A stretch of DNA of 64,000 nt from Pseudopelobacter sp964542535 (GTDB taxonomy: Bacteria > Desulfobacterota > Desulfuromonadia > Geobacterales > Pseudopelobacteraceae). The notes under the pieces were generated by a model, which was given only the letters and a program-made list of their open reading frames with translations, had not been told where the DNA came from and made no database searches. The position numbers and the translations under genes are program-made. The stretch is from the NCBI GenBank assembly GCA_964542535.1, contig CAZIUE010000011.1, forward strand, positions 81,124-145,123, read 5' to 3'. Below, piece after piece: positions 28,267-37,465 of this stretch (its first letter is position 1; each line of letters starts with the position of its first letter).

Positions 28267-29387
28267 TGGCCCTCCGGCAGGCCGATGGGGGTAATCTTCA
28301 GCCCTGACGAGATATTCAACAGGATGCCCACGGCGAACAGGCTGATCAGCAGCGAACTGCCGCCATAGCTGATGAAGGGAAGAGCCAGCCCCTTGGTGGG
28401 GAACAGGCCGGTCACCACCCCCATGTTGACCGTTGCCTCGATGCCGAACAGCACCGCGATACCCAGGGCAAGAAAGCGGCCGAAGGCGTCGGGGGCGGCG
28501 GCGGCGATGCAGAGGGCGCGGTACACCAGCATGACGAACATAGCGACAATGACCAGCACCCCCATGAAGCCCAGTTCCTCCCCCACCACGGAGAGGATGA
28601 AGTCGGTGTGCGCCTCAGGCAGGTAGAACAGCTTCTGCTTCCCCTCCCCCAGTCCCTGGCCGAACAGCCCGCCGGTGCCCAGGGCCAGCCAGGACTGGAT
28701 GATCTGGAAGCCCTTGCCGGCAGGATCGCTCCAGGGATCGCTCCAGGCCTCCATACGCCCCTTGTGGTAGCCGTGGCTCAACTTGAGGGCCAGAAGCGGC
28801 AGGGCCAGGAGGATCATGGAGAGGATGTGGGACAGCCGCGTGCCGGCGGCGAACAGCATGATGAACGCAACCGCCACCAGGGTCAGGGCCCCCCCCAGGT
28901 CCGGTTGCAGCGCCAGGCAGCCGATCAGGATCGCCAGGACGATCATGTAGGGAAGGATCCCCGACATCAGCTCCTTGATCTTGTGCTGTTTCTTCTCCAG
29001 GGAATAGGCCATGTACATGATCAAGGCCAGCTTGGCCATCTCCGAGGGTTGCAGGTTGAAACCGGGCAATTTGATCCAACGTGACGACCCGCCCGCCTTG
29101 CCGCCGATGCCCGGGATCAGCACCATGATCAGCAGCACCAGGCAGAGCAGCAGCGCCGGCACCGCCAGCCGCTTCCAGACGTGGTACTCAACGCGCATGA
29201 CCCCCAGCATGATCCCCAGACCGATAACGGCGAACATCCCCTGGCGCTTGAGGAAGTAGAACCCGTCATGGTAGCGCTTGTCGGCCATGACCGACGAGGC
29301 GGAAAAGACCATCACCACCCCGAAGCAGGTCAGGGCGATGGCCATGGCCATGATGACCAAGTCGTAATTTTCCAGTTTCTTGAGCAT
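28263..29387 (-). CDS. ftsW: Lipid II polymerase FtsW (SEDS family)
   Basis: A 374-residue membrane protein with about ten hydrophobic segments. The SEDS features are VFSASSVMADKRY near the N-terminus, FNLQPSEMAKLALI, ALQPDLGGALTLV (conserved Asp), GLGEGKQKLFYLPEAHTDFIL and GLALPFISYGGSSLL. It polymerises glycan strands at the septum with the FtsI transpeptidase. It overlaps murG by four bases. Confidence 0.96.
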   Translation of the reverse strand: MLKKLENYDLVIMAMAIALTCFGVVMVFSASSVMADKRYHDGFYFLKRQGMFAVIGLGIMLGVMRVEYHVWKRLAVPALLLCLVLLIMVLIPGIGGKAGGSSRWIKLPGFNLQPSEMAKLALIMYMAYSLEKKQHKIKELMSGILPYMIVLAILIGCLALQPDLGGALTLVAVAFIMLFAAGTRLSHILSMILLALPLLALKLSHGYHKGRMEAWSDPWSDPAGKGFQIIQSWLALGTGGLFGQGLGEGKQKLFYLPEAHTDFILSVVGEELGFMGVLVIVAMFVMLVYRALCIAAAAPDAFGRFLALGIAVLFGIEATVNMGVVTGLFPTKGLALPFISYGGSSLLISLFAVGILLNISSGLKITPIGLPEGQ

Positions 29388-29487
29388 ACGCGTCCACGCA
29401 CAATTCGTCAGGAACTTGAATCACATACCGTTACGAACAATCACGAAAACAGGAACGGTCCGGGATGGTTCCCGCCCGAATTTCTCC

Positions 29488-30828
29488 CTACAGCGCCCTG
29501 ACCGCGGCTATGTAGCGCTGGGCCCGTTCCTCGTAATCGCGGAACATGTCGAAGCTGGAGCAGGCGGGCGACATGAGGACCGTTCCGCCGGGGGGGGTGA
29601 TGGCGGCGGAGAGGGTCACCGCCTCCTCCAGGGTCGCTGCCCGGCGGGTGTCGGTCAGTGCCCCCAGTTCTTCCTCCATCCGTCCGGCGGCCTCGCCGAT
29701 CAGCACCAGATGACGTACCCGTTCGCGTACCAGCCGGGCCAGCGGGGCGTAGGAGCCACCCTTGTCCTTGCCCCCGGCGATCAGGGTAATGGTATGGAAA
29801 CTTTCCAGGGCCTTTTCCACACTCCCCACGTTGGTGGCCTTGCTGTCCTCGTACCAGCTGACGCCGTTCAACTCGCGCACAAACTCCATGCGGTGGTGCA
29901 GGGCCTGGAACTCCCGCACGCAGGCCAGGCTGTCGGCCGGCCGGCAGCCCAGCACGAGGGAACAGGCCAGGGCCGCCATGATGTTCTCCAGGTTGTGCAC
30001 CCCCTGGAGGCGGAAGCCGTCGGTGGGGAAACGTTCTTCCCGGCCGTCGTGGCGCCAGGTTATGATGCCGTCCCGCAGGAAGATCCCCTCTTCCAGCTCG
30101 CGTTTCCGGCTGAAGGGGAACAGCCGCGCCCTGAGGCTGCGGCTCTGTTCCATGACCAGCTCGTCGTCGGCGTTGACCACCGCATAGTCGTCGCTGGTCT
30201 GGTTCTCGAAGATGCGCAGCTTGGCCGCGATGTACTCGTCATAGCCGGCGTAGCGATCCAGATGATCCTCGCTCAGGTTCAGCAGCGCGGCCACCGTGGG
30301 GCGGAAACCGACGATCCACTCCAACTGGAAGGAGCTGATCTCCGCCACCACCCGTTCCACCGGTTCCGCGGACTCCGCCAGTTCGATCAGGGGCGTGCCG
30401 ATGTTTCCCCCCACGAAGGTGCGAAAGCCGTTGGCCCGGAAGATATCACCGGTAATGGTGGTGGTGGTGGTCTTGCCGTTGGTGCCGGTAATGGCCACCA
30501 GCGGTGCCCTGATGAAACGGGAGGCCAGCTCCACCTCGCTCAGGATCTCCACCCCGGCCTCTCGGGCCGCGACCAGCTGCGGCAGGGTGCAGGGCACCCC
30601 CGGGCTGACCACGATCAGGTCGCTCCCGGAAAAGCTCTTCTCATCGTGGCGGGTCAGCTCACGCCGGATATCGAAGCCCGCCAGCAGGGCCAACTGCCCC
30701 GCCAGGGTCGCCTCGTCGCGCATGTCGGTTACCGTCACCCGCGCTCCCCGCGCTGCCAGGAAACGGGCACAGGAGACCCCGGTCTTGGCCAGGCCGACTA
30801 TCAGTACGTTCTTGCCGTTCAACTCCAT
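29488..30828 (-). CDS. murD: UDP-N-acetylmuramoylalanine--D-glutamate ligase
   Basis: A 446-residue Mur ligase. The N-terminal NVLIVGLAKTGVSCARFL binds UDP-MurNAc-L-Ala, the P-loop is GTNGKTTTTT, and YEDSKATNVGSVEKALESF is the MurD signature. The ATG is preceded by GAGAGAGG. There are 100 bases to ftsW and 135 to mraY; both gaps show only ordinary, GC-rich sequence. Confidence 0.97.
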   Translation of the reverse strand: MELNGKNVLIVGLAKTGVSCARFLAARGARVTVTDMRDEATLAGQLALLAGFDIRRELTRHDEKSFSGSDLIVVSPGVPCTLPQLVAAREAGVEILSEVELASRFIRAPLVAITGTNGKTTTTTITGDIFRANGFRTFVGGNIGTPLIELAESAEPVERVVAEISSFQLEWIVGFRPTVAALLNLSEDHLDRYAGYDEYIAAKLRIFENQTSDDYAVVNADDELVMEQSRSLRARLFPFSRKRELEEGIFLRDGIITWRHDGREERFPTDGFRLQGVHNLENIMAALACSLVLGCRPADSLACVREFQALHHRMEFVRELNGVSWYEDSKATNVGSVEKALESFHTITLIAGGKDKGGSYAPLARLVRERVRHLVLIGEAAGRMEEELGALTDTRRAATLEEAVTLSAAITPPGGTVLMSPACSSFDMFRDYEERAQRYIAAVRAL

Positions 30829-30963
30829 CCTCTCTCGCTCCCCCCAAACGTGGCAAACCCCGGATCAAACACGAAACCCCACAGGCAATGGAACGCGGAA
30901 CAAACCCGGATACAGGCGAATATCCGCGGATCGATTCGTAAGCGACAACTTCTCTCCCGGCCG

Positions 30964-32040
30964 CTAGCGCATCTTCAACGTTGAGATCGCCACCAGGGCC
31001 AGGATGATGGTGATGATCCAGAAACGGACGATGATCTTCGGCTCCGCCACCCCCTTCAACTCGAAGTGGTGGTGGATCGGCGCCATGCGAAAGATACGTT
31101 TGCCGCGGTACTTGTACGAGCCCACCTGGAAAATCACCGACAGTGCCTCGATCACGAAGATCCCCCCCACGATCACCAGCAGGATTTCCTGCTTGGTGAT
31201 CACCGCGATGGTTCCCAGGGTCCCCCCCAAAGAGAGGGAGCCCACATCTCCCATGAAGACCTCGGCCGGATAGGAGTTGTACCAGAGGAACCCCAGACCG
31301 GCGCCCACCATGGCGCCGCAGAGCACGGCCAGCTCTCCGGCGCCCGGCACCCGCGGAACCTGGAGATAGGCCGACAGGGTGGCGTGGCCGGCGATGTAGC
31401 TGAAGAGCATGTAGGTGGCGGCATTGATGGCCACCGGCCCGATAGCCAGGCCGTCCAGGCCGTCGGTCAGGTTGACCGCGTTGCTGGCGCCTACGATCAC
31501 CAGGGCCACGAAAGGGATGTACCAGAACCAGAGATCGGGGTGGAAATTCTTGAAGAAGGGGACGAAGAGCTGGGAGGTGAAGCCGGGCTTGAGGAACAGG
31601 AAGGTTCCCACCGCTCCGGCCAGCAGCAACTGCCAGAACATCTTCTGACGGGGGGAGAGCCCCTTTGGGTTCTTCTCCACCACCTTCTTGTAGTCATCCA
31701 CGAAACCGATCAGGCCATAACCGACGGTGACGAACAGCACCGTCCAGACGTACTGGTTGGAGAGGTCGGCCCACAACAGGGTGGGAATGACGATGGCCGC
31801 CAGGATCATCACCCCTCCCATGGTGGGCGTCCCCTGTTTCTGCAGGTGCGACTCGGGACCGTCGGTGCGGATCACCTGGCGGGCCTGTAGCCCCTCCAGC
31901 AGGCGGATGACCCAGGGACCAAGCACGAAGCAGACCAGAAGCGCCGTGATCATGGCGTAGATGGTTCGGAACGTCAGGTATTTGAAGATATTGAACAGTT
32001 TGACGTTGCCGGCCAGCGGATAGAGCAGGTGATACAGCAT
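30964..32040 (-). CDS. mraY: Phospho-MurNAc-pentapeptide transferase MraY
   Basis: A 358-residue protein with about ten membrane segments that makes lipid I. PTMGGVMILAAIVIPTLLW, VGFVDDYKKV-type GFVDDYKKVVEKNPKGLS (Asp-Asp catalytic motif), NAVNLTDGLDGLAIGPV and the C-terminal PIHHHFELKGVAEPKI (HHH motif) are all present. It follows the repeat at 32056-32169. Confidence 0.98.
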   Translation of the reverse strand: MLYHLLYPLAGNVKLFNIFKYLTFRTIYAMITALLVCFVLGPWVIRLLEGLQARQVIRTDGPESHLQKQGTPTMGGVMILAAIVIPTLLWADLSNQYVWTVLFVTVGYGLIGFVDDYKKVVEKNPKGLSPRQKMFWQLLLAGAVGTFLFLKPGFTSQLFVPFFKNFHPDLWFWYIPFVALVIVGASNAVNLTDGLDGLAIGPVAINAATYMLFSYIAGHATLSAYLQVPRVPGAGELAVLCGAMVGAGLGFLWYNSYPAEVFMGDVGSLSLGGTLGTIAVITKQEILLVIVGGIFVIEALSVIFQVGSYKYRGKRIFRMAPIHHHFELKGVAEPKIIVRFWIITIILALVAISTLKMR

Positions 32041-32055
32041 GGGATACTCCTATGT

Positions 32056-32169
32056 GAAGGGGCGAACCGGTGTGGTTGCCCGCGCCGCGATGTTATGTAC
32101 CTACGCCCCGTTTCAGGTGACGGACCGTGCGCCCCAACAAAGGAGGCGGCCACACGGGACCGCCCCTAC
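32056..32169. repeat. Small inverted-repeat element in the murF-mraY junction
   Basis: The 22-base ends, starting GAAGGGGCGAACCGGTGTGG at 32056 and ending with CGCCCCTAC at 32169, are imperfect inverted repeats (about 17 of 20 positions match). The 114-base unit has no coding frame. The murF stop codon (32168-32166) lies within the right end. The shared motif CGCCCCTACG also occurs at 50713-50722. It looks like a non-autonomous mobile or dispersed hairpin element. Confidence 0.6.
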
Positions 32170-33542
32170 GGGCGCTTCGCCCGGATCGCCTCGGCCACCT
32201 TCTCCATGCGCATGCCGCGCGATCCCTTGACCAGCACCAGATCCCCCGGCTGTGCCAGGCTTTCGATGCTGGCTGCGATTTCGGCCTGTTCCGGGCAGCA
32301 GATGATCCGGGAGGCATCCATGCCAGCCGACAGAGCCCCCTCGGCGGCATGGGCCATGAGCCGGCCGCGGAGGTAGAGCCGGTCGGCCACGGCGGCAGCC
32401 TTCACCCCAAGGCTGCGATGCAGTTCGACCTCGTTGCCGCCCATCTCCAGCATATCCCCCAGGGCCACGAAGGCACGACCCGTCCCCTTGAGTTCCGCCA
32501 GGGTGGTCAAGGCCGCCTCCATGGAGGCGGGATTAGCGTTGTAGCTGTCATCGATCAACACCAGGCCGTCCTTCAGGCGCTCCAGCTGGAAGCGCTTGTC
32601 GTAGGGGCGGAACCGCTCCAGGCCGCAGCGGATCAGATCGGCGGAAAGTCCCAGGCAATGGGCCGCCGCGGCCGCGGCCAGGGCATTGTAGACGGCATGT
32701 CGACCGTAGGAACGCAGGTCCACCGGAATCGGTTTCCCCTCCAGGTACAGCAGGAAGCTCTGGCCATCGATGCCCCGGGAACGAATATCCGCGGCACGCA
32801 CGTCGGACTCCCCCAGGCCGAAGGAGATCCGCCGCACCCCAGGAGGCGACGGCTGGGCGACGATCAGGGCATCATCAGCGTTGACGATGGCGCTGCCTCC
32901 GGCGGGAAGCCGCAGCAGCAGTTCGCCCTTGGCCCGGGCTACCCCCTCCAGGCTGCCCATGCTCTCCAGATGGGCGGGGCAGGCGTTGAGCACGATACCG
33001 ATGCCGGGAGCGGCGATCTCCGCCAGGCGGTCTATCTCGCCCGGCTCGCTCATGCCCATCTCCAGCACGGCCCAAGTATGAGAGCCGTCCAGACGGAAGA
33101 GCACCTGCGGCAGGCCGATCAGGTTGTTCAGGTTACCGGCCGTCTTCAGTCCCGGTCCGGTCTGTTCCAGGATAGAGGCCAGCATCTCCTTGGTGGTGGT
33201 CTTGCCGTTGCTGCCGGTGACAGCCACCAGCGGCAGGGTGAAGCGCCTGCGGTAAGCCGCGGCCAGGTCTCCCAGGGCATGCAGGGTATCTGCAACCCTG
33301 ACCAGAGTCAGGCCGGTCGGTATCTCGCCTGCGTAGTTCCGCTCGACCAGGGCCGCGCCGACCCCGGCGGCGGTGACCTGGGGGATGAAATCATGGCCGT
33401 CGAAGCGTTCCCCCTTCAGCGGCACGAACAGCTCTCCCGGTGCAACCGTGCGCGAATCGGTGGACACACCGCCGACCCTGGCCGAGGCATCACCCTGGAC
33501 AACACCACCGGTGACGGCAGCTATCTCCCCAATGCTGAGCAT
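32166..33542 (-). CDS. murF: UDP-MurNAc-tripeptide--D-Ala-D-Ala ligase
   Basis: A 458-residue Mur ligase. The P-loop is VTGSNGKTTTKEM, and IDDSYNANPASMEAAL is the MurF signature. It joins the dipeptide made by Ddl to the growing stem peptide. It starts directly after the murE stop. The final codons and the stop lie at the edge of an inverted-repeat element, so the natural C-terminus may have been slightly changed. Confidence 0.97.
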   Translation of the reverse strand: MLSIGEIAAVTGGVVQGDASARVGGVSTDSRTVAPGELFVPLKGERFDGHDFIPQVTAAGVGAALVERNYAGEIPTGLTLVRVADTLHALGDLAAAYRRRFTLPLVAVTGSNGKTTTKEMLASILEQTGPGLKTAGNLNNLIGLPQVLFRLDGSHTWAVLEMGMSEPGEIDRLAEIAAPGIGIVLNACPAHLESMGSLEGVARAKGELLLRLPAGGSAIVNADDALIVAQPSPPGVRRISFGLGESDVRAADIRSRGIDGQSFLLYLEGKPIPVDLRSYGRHAVYNALAAAAAAHCLGLSADLIRCGLERFRPYDKRFQLERLKDGLVLIDDSYNANPASMEAALTTLAELKGTGRAFVALGDMLEMGGNEVELHRSLGVKAAAVADRLYLRGRLMAHAAEGALSAGMDASRIICCPEQAEIAASIESLAQPGDLVLVKGSRGMRMEKVAEAIRAKRP

Positions 33543-35072
33543 CTATCTTTCCCGTTCCGCCAGCGCCTGTCTGGCCTCTTCACGATCATCGAAGTGGTGC
33601 TTGGTCCTGCCGATGATCTGGTAATCTTCGTGTCCCTTGCCGGCCAGGAGCACGATGTCCCCCGGCTTTGCCAGGCGCACCGCCAGCCGGATGGCCTCGC
33701 GCCGGTTCTCCAGCATGACGAATCCCTTTCCGGCACCGGCACCGGTGTCGTTCGCCAGCTCCTCCGGGCGGTATTCGCGAATCCCCAGGGGGGTGATACC
33801 CGCGCGGATCTGTTCCAGAATGGCAAGGGGCTCTTCGGTCCGGGGGTTGTCCGAGGTGACGATGGCCAGGTCGCTCATGCGAGCGGCGATCTCCCCCATG
33901 AGGGGGCGTTTTCCCGGATCCCGGTCCCCTCCGCAGCCGAAGACGGTGATGATACGCCCCAGGGCAACCTCCCCCAGGGTAGCCAGTACGTTCTCCAGGG
34001 CATCGCCGGTATGGGCGTAATCCACCAGCAGCGTGATCCCGCTGCGGTTCTCCACCCGTTCCATGCGTCCCGGCACAACGGCATGATCCCGGATGCCGTC
34101 GCGGATCGCCTCCAAGGGCAGATTCAGGGCGACACCAGCGGATGCCGCGGCCAGGATGTTGGAGAGGTTGAAGCGCCCCAGCAGGCGCGACGACAGGTCG
34201 ATGCTCCCCGCGGGGGTGACCAGCCTGGCGCGGATGCCGTCCACGGTTAGGGAAACCTGCTCGACCCGCACATCTCCCCGGCCAACGCCGTAGCCGAGCA
34301 CCGGACAAGCCGAGCGGGACGCCACCGTCGCCCCCTGCTCATCGTCCAGATTCACGGCGGCGCGGCGTACCGGCTTTGCGGTGGTCGGCCTGAGCAGCTC
34401 GGTGAACAGACGCAGCTTGGCGTTCAGGTAGCTCTCCATGGTTCCATGGTAGTCCAGGTGATCCCGGGTCAGGTTGCTGAAGATGCCCAGGTCGAAATGA
34501 CAGCCGTCCACCCGCCTCTGCTCCAGGGCGTGGGAAGAAACCTCCATCACGAACGCCCGCGCCCCGGCAGCGGCCAACTGACGGAAGGCGGCCTGCAACT
34601 CGGTGGATTCGGGCGTGGTGTGGGAAGCGGTGATGACCTTGTCCTCAAAGCGGTAACTGATGGTACCCAGCACCGCCGCCGGAATGCCGGCGGCCTTGAG
34701 AATCGCCTCGATCAGGTAGGTGGTGGTGGTCTTGCCGTTGGTGCCGGTGATGCCGATCAGCGGCAGGCAGGCCGTGGGATTGCCATGGAACTCAGCCGCC
34801 ATCAGGGCCATGGCTGCGCGACCGTCACTGACCCTGACCCAGGGAATGCCGGCCGGAGCACGGCTCTCGTCTTCCAGCACCACCGCGGCGGCGCCTGCCT
34901 GAACCGCCGCCGGAATGAAGCCGTGGCCGTCCGCGGCAGCCCCCCGCAGGGCAAAGAAGAGTGCGCCGGGGACGACGCCGCGCGAATCGCAGGTAAGCGA
35001 CGCGATCTCCACATCACCGTCACCGTGGAGTTCGTGATTGTCAAGGACGGTCAGTAGCTGGACCAGTTTCAT
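33543..35072 (-). CDS. murE: UDP-MurNAc-L-Ala-D-Glu--meso-diaminopimelate ligase
   Basis: A 509-residue Mur ligase. The P-loop is GITGTNGKTTTTYL; TSDNPRTEEP near residue 407 is the diaminopimelate specificity motif (DNPR), so the cell wall uses meso-diaminopimelate rather than lysine. CDSRGVVPGALFFALRG is the N-terminal substrate-binding segment. Adjacent to murF with no gap. Confidence 0.97.
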   Translation of the reverse strand: MKLVQLLTVLDNHELHGDGDVEIASLTCDSRGVVPGALFFALRGAAADGHGFIPAAVQAGAAAVVLEDESRAPAGIPWVRVSDGRAAMALMAAEFHGNPTACLPLIGITGTNGKTTTTYLIEAILKAAGIPAAVLGTISYRFEDKVITASHTTPESTELQAAFRQLAAAGARAFVMEVSSHALEQRRVDGCHFDLGIFSNLTRDHLDYHGTMESYLNAKLRLFTELLRPTTAKPVRRAAVNLDDEQGATVASRSACPVLGYGVGRGDVRVEQVSLTVDGIRARLVTPAGSIDLSSRLLGRFNLSNILAAASAGVALNLPLEAIRDGIRDHAVVPGRMERVENRSGITLLVDYAHTGDALENVLATLGEVALGRIITVFGCGGDRDPGKRPLMGEIAARMSDLAIVTSDNPRTEEPLAILEQIRAGITPLGIREYRPEELANDTGAGAGKGFVMLENRREAIRLAVRLAKPGDIVLLAGKGHEDYQIIGRTKHHFDDREEARQALAERER

Positions 35073-35114
35073 AGTATCTCCCGATGAGGGTGCGGTTCAC
35101 GAGTCAGGGGCTGT

Positions 35115-37088
35115 TCATGCCGAGGGGACGAATTTGACCCATACCTCGTCCACGCTCCTGATGGCCTGTCCCGGCGGCGGGTTCTGCTCCGTGGCCCGGC
35201 CGCTGCCCATAAGCCTGATGTTGATGTTCCGCTGTTCCATTATCTGCAGAACCCGACGCATGCTCATGCCCCGGAAGTCGGGCATGATCTCGCCGTTGGC
35301 GGGCATCTCCAGGGCACTCCCCTCCGACATGTTGTCACGCTGTTCACCCTCCCGCGAAGCGGTCTGCGTCGTAGCGGGCTTCTTGAGGGTGCCCTTGTGG
35401 GGCAGGACCTTCAGATAGGCCAGACTGTTGAGGGCGATACCGCGAAACGCGGGCGCCGCCACCACGCCGCCGTAGGGACTTGTCTTGGGTTCATCGATGA
35501 CCACCAGGATGGTCAGCCGCGGGCGATCCGCCGGGATGAAGCCGATGAAGGAGGCGGTGCGTTTGGAGGCCGAATAGCGGCGGGTCACGGGGTCGGCTTT
35601 CTGGGCCGTGCCGGTCTTGCCGGCCACGCGGTACCCCTCCAGGGCGGCGTTGGTTCCGGTGCCCCCCGCGTCGGTCACCGTCTCCATCATCCGGGTGACC
35701 TTCGCGGCGGTATCCGCCGAAATCACCCGCCGCACCATCTGGGGAGCGACCCGGTGCAGTTCGGTGCCGCTGTCATCCAGGACGCGCTCCACCACATAGG
35801 GCTTCATCAGCTTGCCGCCGTTGGCCACGGCTGAAAAGGCCGTTGCCAGCTGAATGGCGGAAGCGGATATGCCCTGGCCGAAGGAGATGGTGGCCAGGTC
35901 GATGCCGTACCAGCGCTGCCGGTTGCGCATGTTCCCCGGCGCCTCGCCGGGGAGATCGATGCCGGTGCGCTCGCCGAAACCGAAACTGCGCAGATAGCGG
36001 GAGAGCCGCTCACTGCCCAGCTTGAAGCCGATCTTGGCTGCTCCGATATTACTGGAATACTTGAGGATCTCCGACACCGACAGGTTTCCGTAGCGGTGGG
36101 TGTCGTGAACGGTGTGGGTGGCGATGGTGTAGCTGCCGTTCTCGCAGTTCAGTGCATCACCGGGCCGCACGAGCCGTTCCTCCAGTGCTGCCGCTACCAG
36201 GAACACCTTGAACGTCGAGCCGGGCTCGAAACTGTCGGCAACGGCCCGGTTGCGCAGATCGGCCTGGGAATAGCGGTAGTAGGAGTTGGGGTTGAAGGTC
36301 GGATAGTTGGCCAGGGCCAGCACCCTGCCGGTGTCCGGCTCCAGTACCAGGGCAATGCCCCCCTTGGCGCCGCTGGCGGTTACTGCCTGAGCCAGCTCCT
36401 TTTCCGTGATGTACTGGATATTCTTGTCCAAGGTCAGCACGACATTCTTGCCGGGCGACGAACTCTTCACCAACTCGGCCCGGGGCGCCAGATCACGGCC
36501 CAGGGCATCCCGCTCCGTGACCAGGAAACCGGTATTGCCCAGAATAATGGAGTCGTACTTGAGCTCCACTCCGCCCAGGCCATTGGGATCGATACCGGTG
36601 AACCCGATCACGTGGGCGGCAATTTCCGAGTTGGGATAGAAGCGCTTCGTCTCCGGCGCGAAACCGATGCCGCGCAGTTTCAGGTTCCTGATCCTGGTGG
36701 CCCGCTCGGGCGGAATGCGGCGTTCCAGCCAGACGAAATTCTTGCTCCCCCTGATCTTCCTGACGATCTCCTGCTGGGTAACCTCCAGAAACGGGGCCAG
36801 GGCCGTGGCGGTAGCCTCCACGTCCTGGATATGACGAGCCTCCCCATAACAGGAATACATCTCCACGGATACGGCCAGGTTGTTGCCGTTGCAGTCCAGG
36901 ATCGCCCCCCGCCCCGGCGTAAGCGGCACGGAGCGCTGGTGCTGGCGTTCGGCCCTTCTGACCATCTCCTCATGCTGCAGGATCTGGAGCTTGAAGGCCT
37001 TGGCGCTGACTGCTATGAAGAGCAGGCCGAAGCAGGCCCCGATGATGACGATGCGGGCCCTGGCCCACCTTTCCCGCTCGTCTCTCAT
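35115..37088 (-). CDS. ftsI: Septal class B penicillin-binding protein with C-terminal PASTA domain
   Basis: A 657-residue transpeptidase. One membrane segment lies at about residues 12-32. The catalytic Ser291 is in SxxK (STFK, 291-294), the second motif is SSN (345-347), and the third is KTGT (491-494). A PASTA domain occupies roughly 597-657 (MPDFRGMSMRRVLQIMEQRN); PASTA domains at this place are common in Spo VD/Pbp2x-type proteins and less so in Gram-negative FtsI. It overlaps ftsL by four bases. Confidence 0.95.
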   Translation of the reverse strand: MRDERERWARARIVIIGACFGLLFIAVSAKAFKLQILQHEEMVRRAERQHQRSVPLTPGRGAILDCNGNNLAVSVEMYSCYGEARHIQDVEATATALAPFLEVTQQEIVRKIRGSKNFVWLERRIPPERATRIRNLKLRGIGFAPETKRFYPNSEIAAHVIGFTGIDPNGLGGVELKYDSIILGNTGFLVTERDALGRDLAPRAELVKSSSPGKNVVLTLDKNIQYITEKELAQAVTASGAKGGIALVLEPDTGRVLALANYPTFNPNSYYRYSQADLRNRAVADSFEPGSTFKVFLVAAALEERLVRPGDALNCENGSYTIATHTVHDTHRYGNLSVSEILKYSSNIGAAKIGFKLGSERLSRYLRSFGFGERTGIDLPGEAPGNMRNRQRWYGIDLATISFGQGISASAIQLATAFSAVANGGKLMKPYVVERVLDDSGTELHRVAPQMVRRVISADTAAKVTRMMETVTDAGGTGTNAALEGYRVAGKTGTAQKADPVTRRYSASKRTASFIGFIPADRPRLTILVVIDEPKTSPYGGVVAAPAFRGIALNSLAYLKVLPHKGTLKKPATTQTASREGEQRDNMSEGSALEMPANGEIMPDFRGMSMRRVLQIMEQRNINIRLMGSGRATEQNPPPGQAIRSVDEVWVKFVPSA

Positions 37089-37426
37089 TTGACGATGATC
37101 ACCTGCTGTTCGGTCGGCAGGGCCATGCCCAGCTCATCCGTGGCAATGGTTTCGATACGCGAGGGAGTACGCAGGGAGGCAACCTCCAGCTTGAGCCGTT
37201 TCTGTTCCTGTTCAGCCTCCTTGAGCTGGCGGTTCATGTCGGCCAACTCCAGGTTCAGATCCACCAGTTTGTAGCGCGACCAGACGTGAAAGACCGACAC
37301 GACGGTCAACAGGACCATGCCGATCATGACGAACCTGAACATGTCAAGCCGCTGAAGCGACAGCCCCGCCGTGCCAACCACGCGCGGAGCGGCGACCTTG
37401 CCGAAATCGGTTTTTGCCTGCGACAT
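37085..37426 (-). CDS. ftsL: Cell division protein FtsL
   Basis: A 113-residue bitopic protein with one membrane segment (MFRFVMIGMVLLTVVSVFHVW, slightly shorter in practice) at about residues 29-48 and a coiled coil after it (DLNLELADMNRQLKEAEQEQ). This is the FtsL architecture. The start overlaps nothing upstream (39 bases to rsmH) and its end overlaps ftsI by four bases. It forms the FtsQLB complex that activates FtsWI. Confidence 0.88.
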   Translation of the reverse strand: MSQAKTDFGKVAAPRVVGTAGLSLQRLDMFRFVMIGMVLLTVVSVFHVWSRYKLVDLNLELADMNRQLKEAEQEQKRLKLEVASLRTPSRIETIATDELGMALPTEQQVIIVK

Positions 37427-37465
37427 CCCGTTCCTCCCTGCGGCAGTAATCCATTCCAGGTGTTT

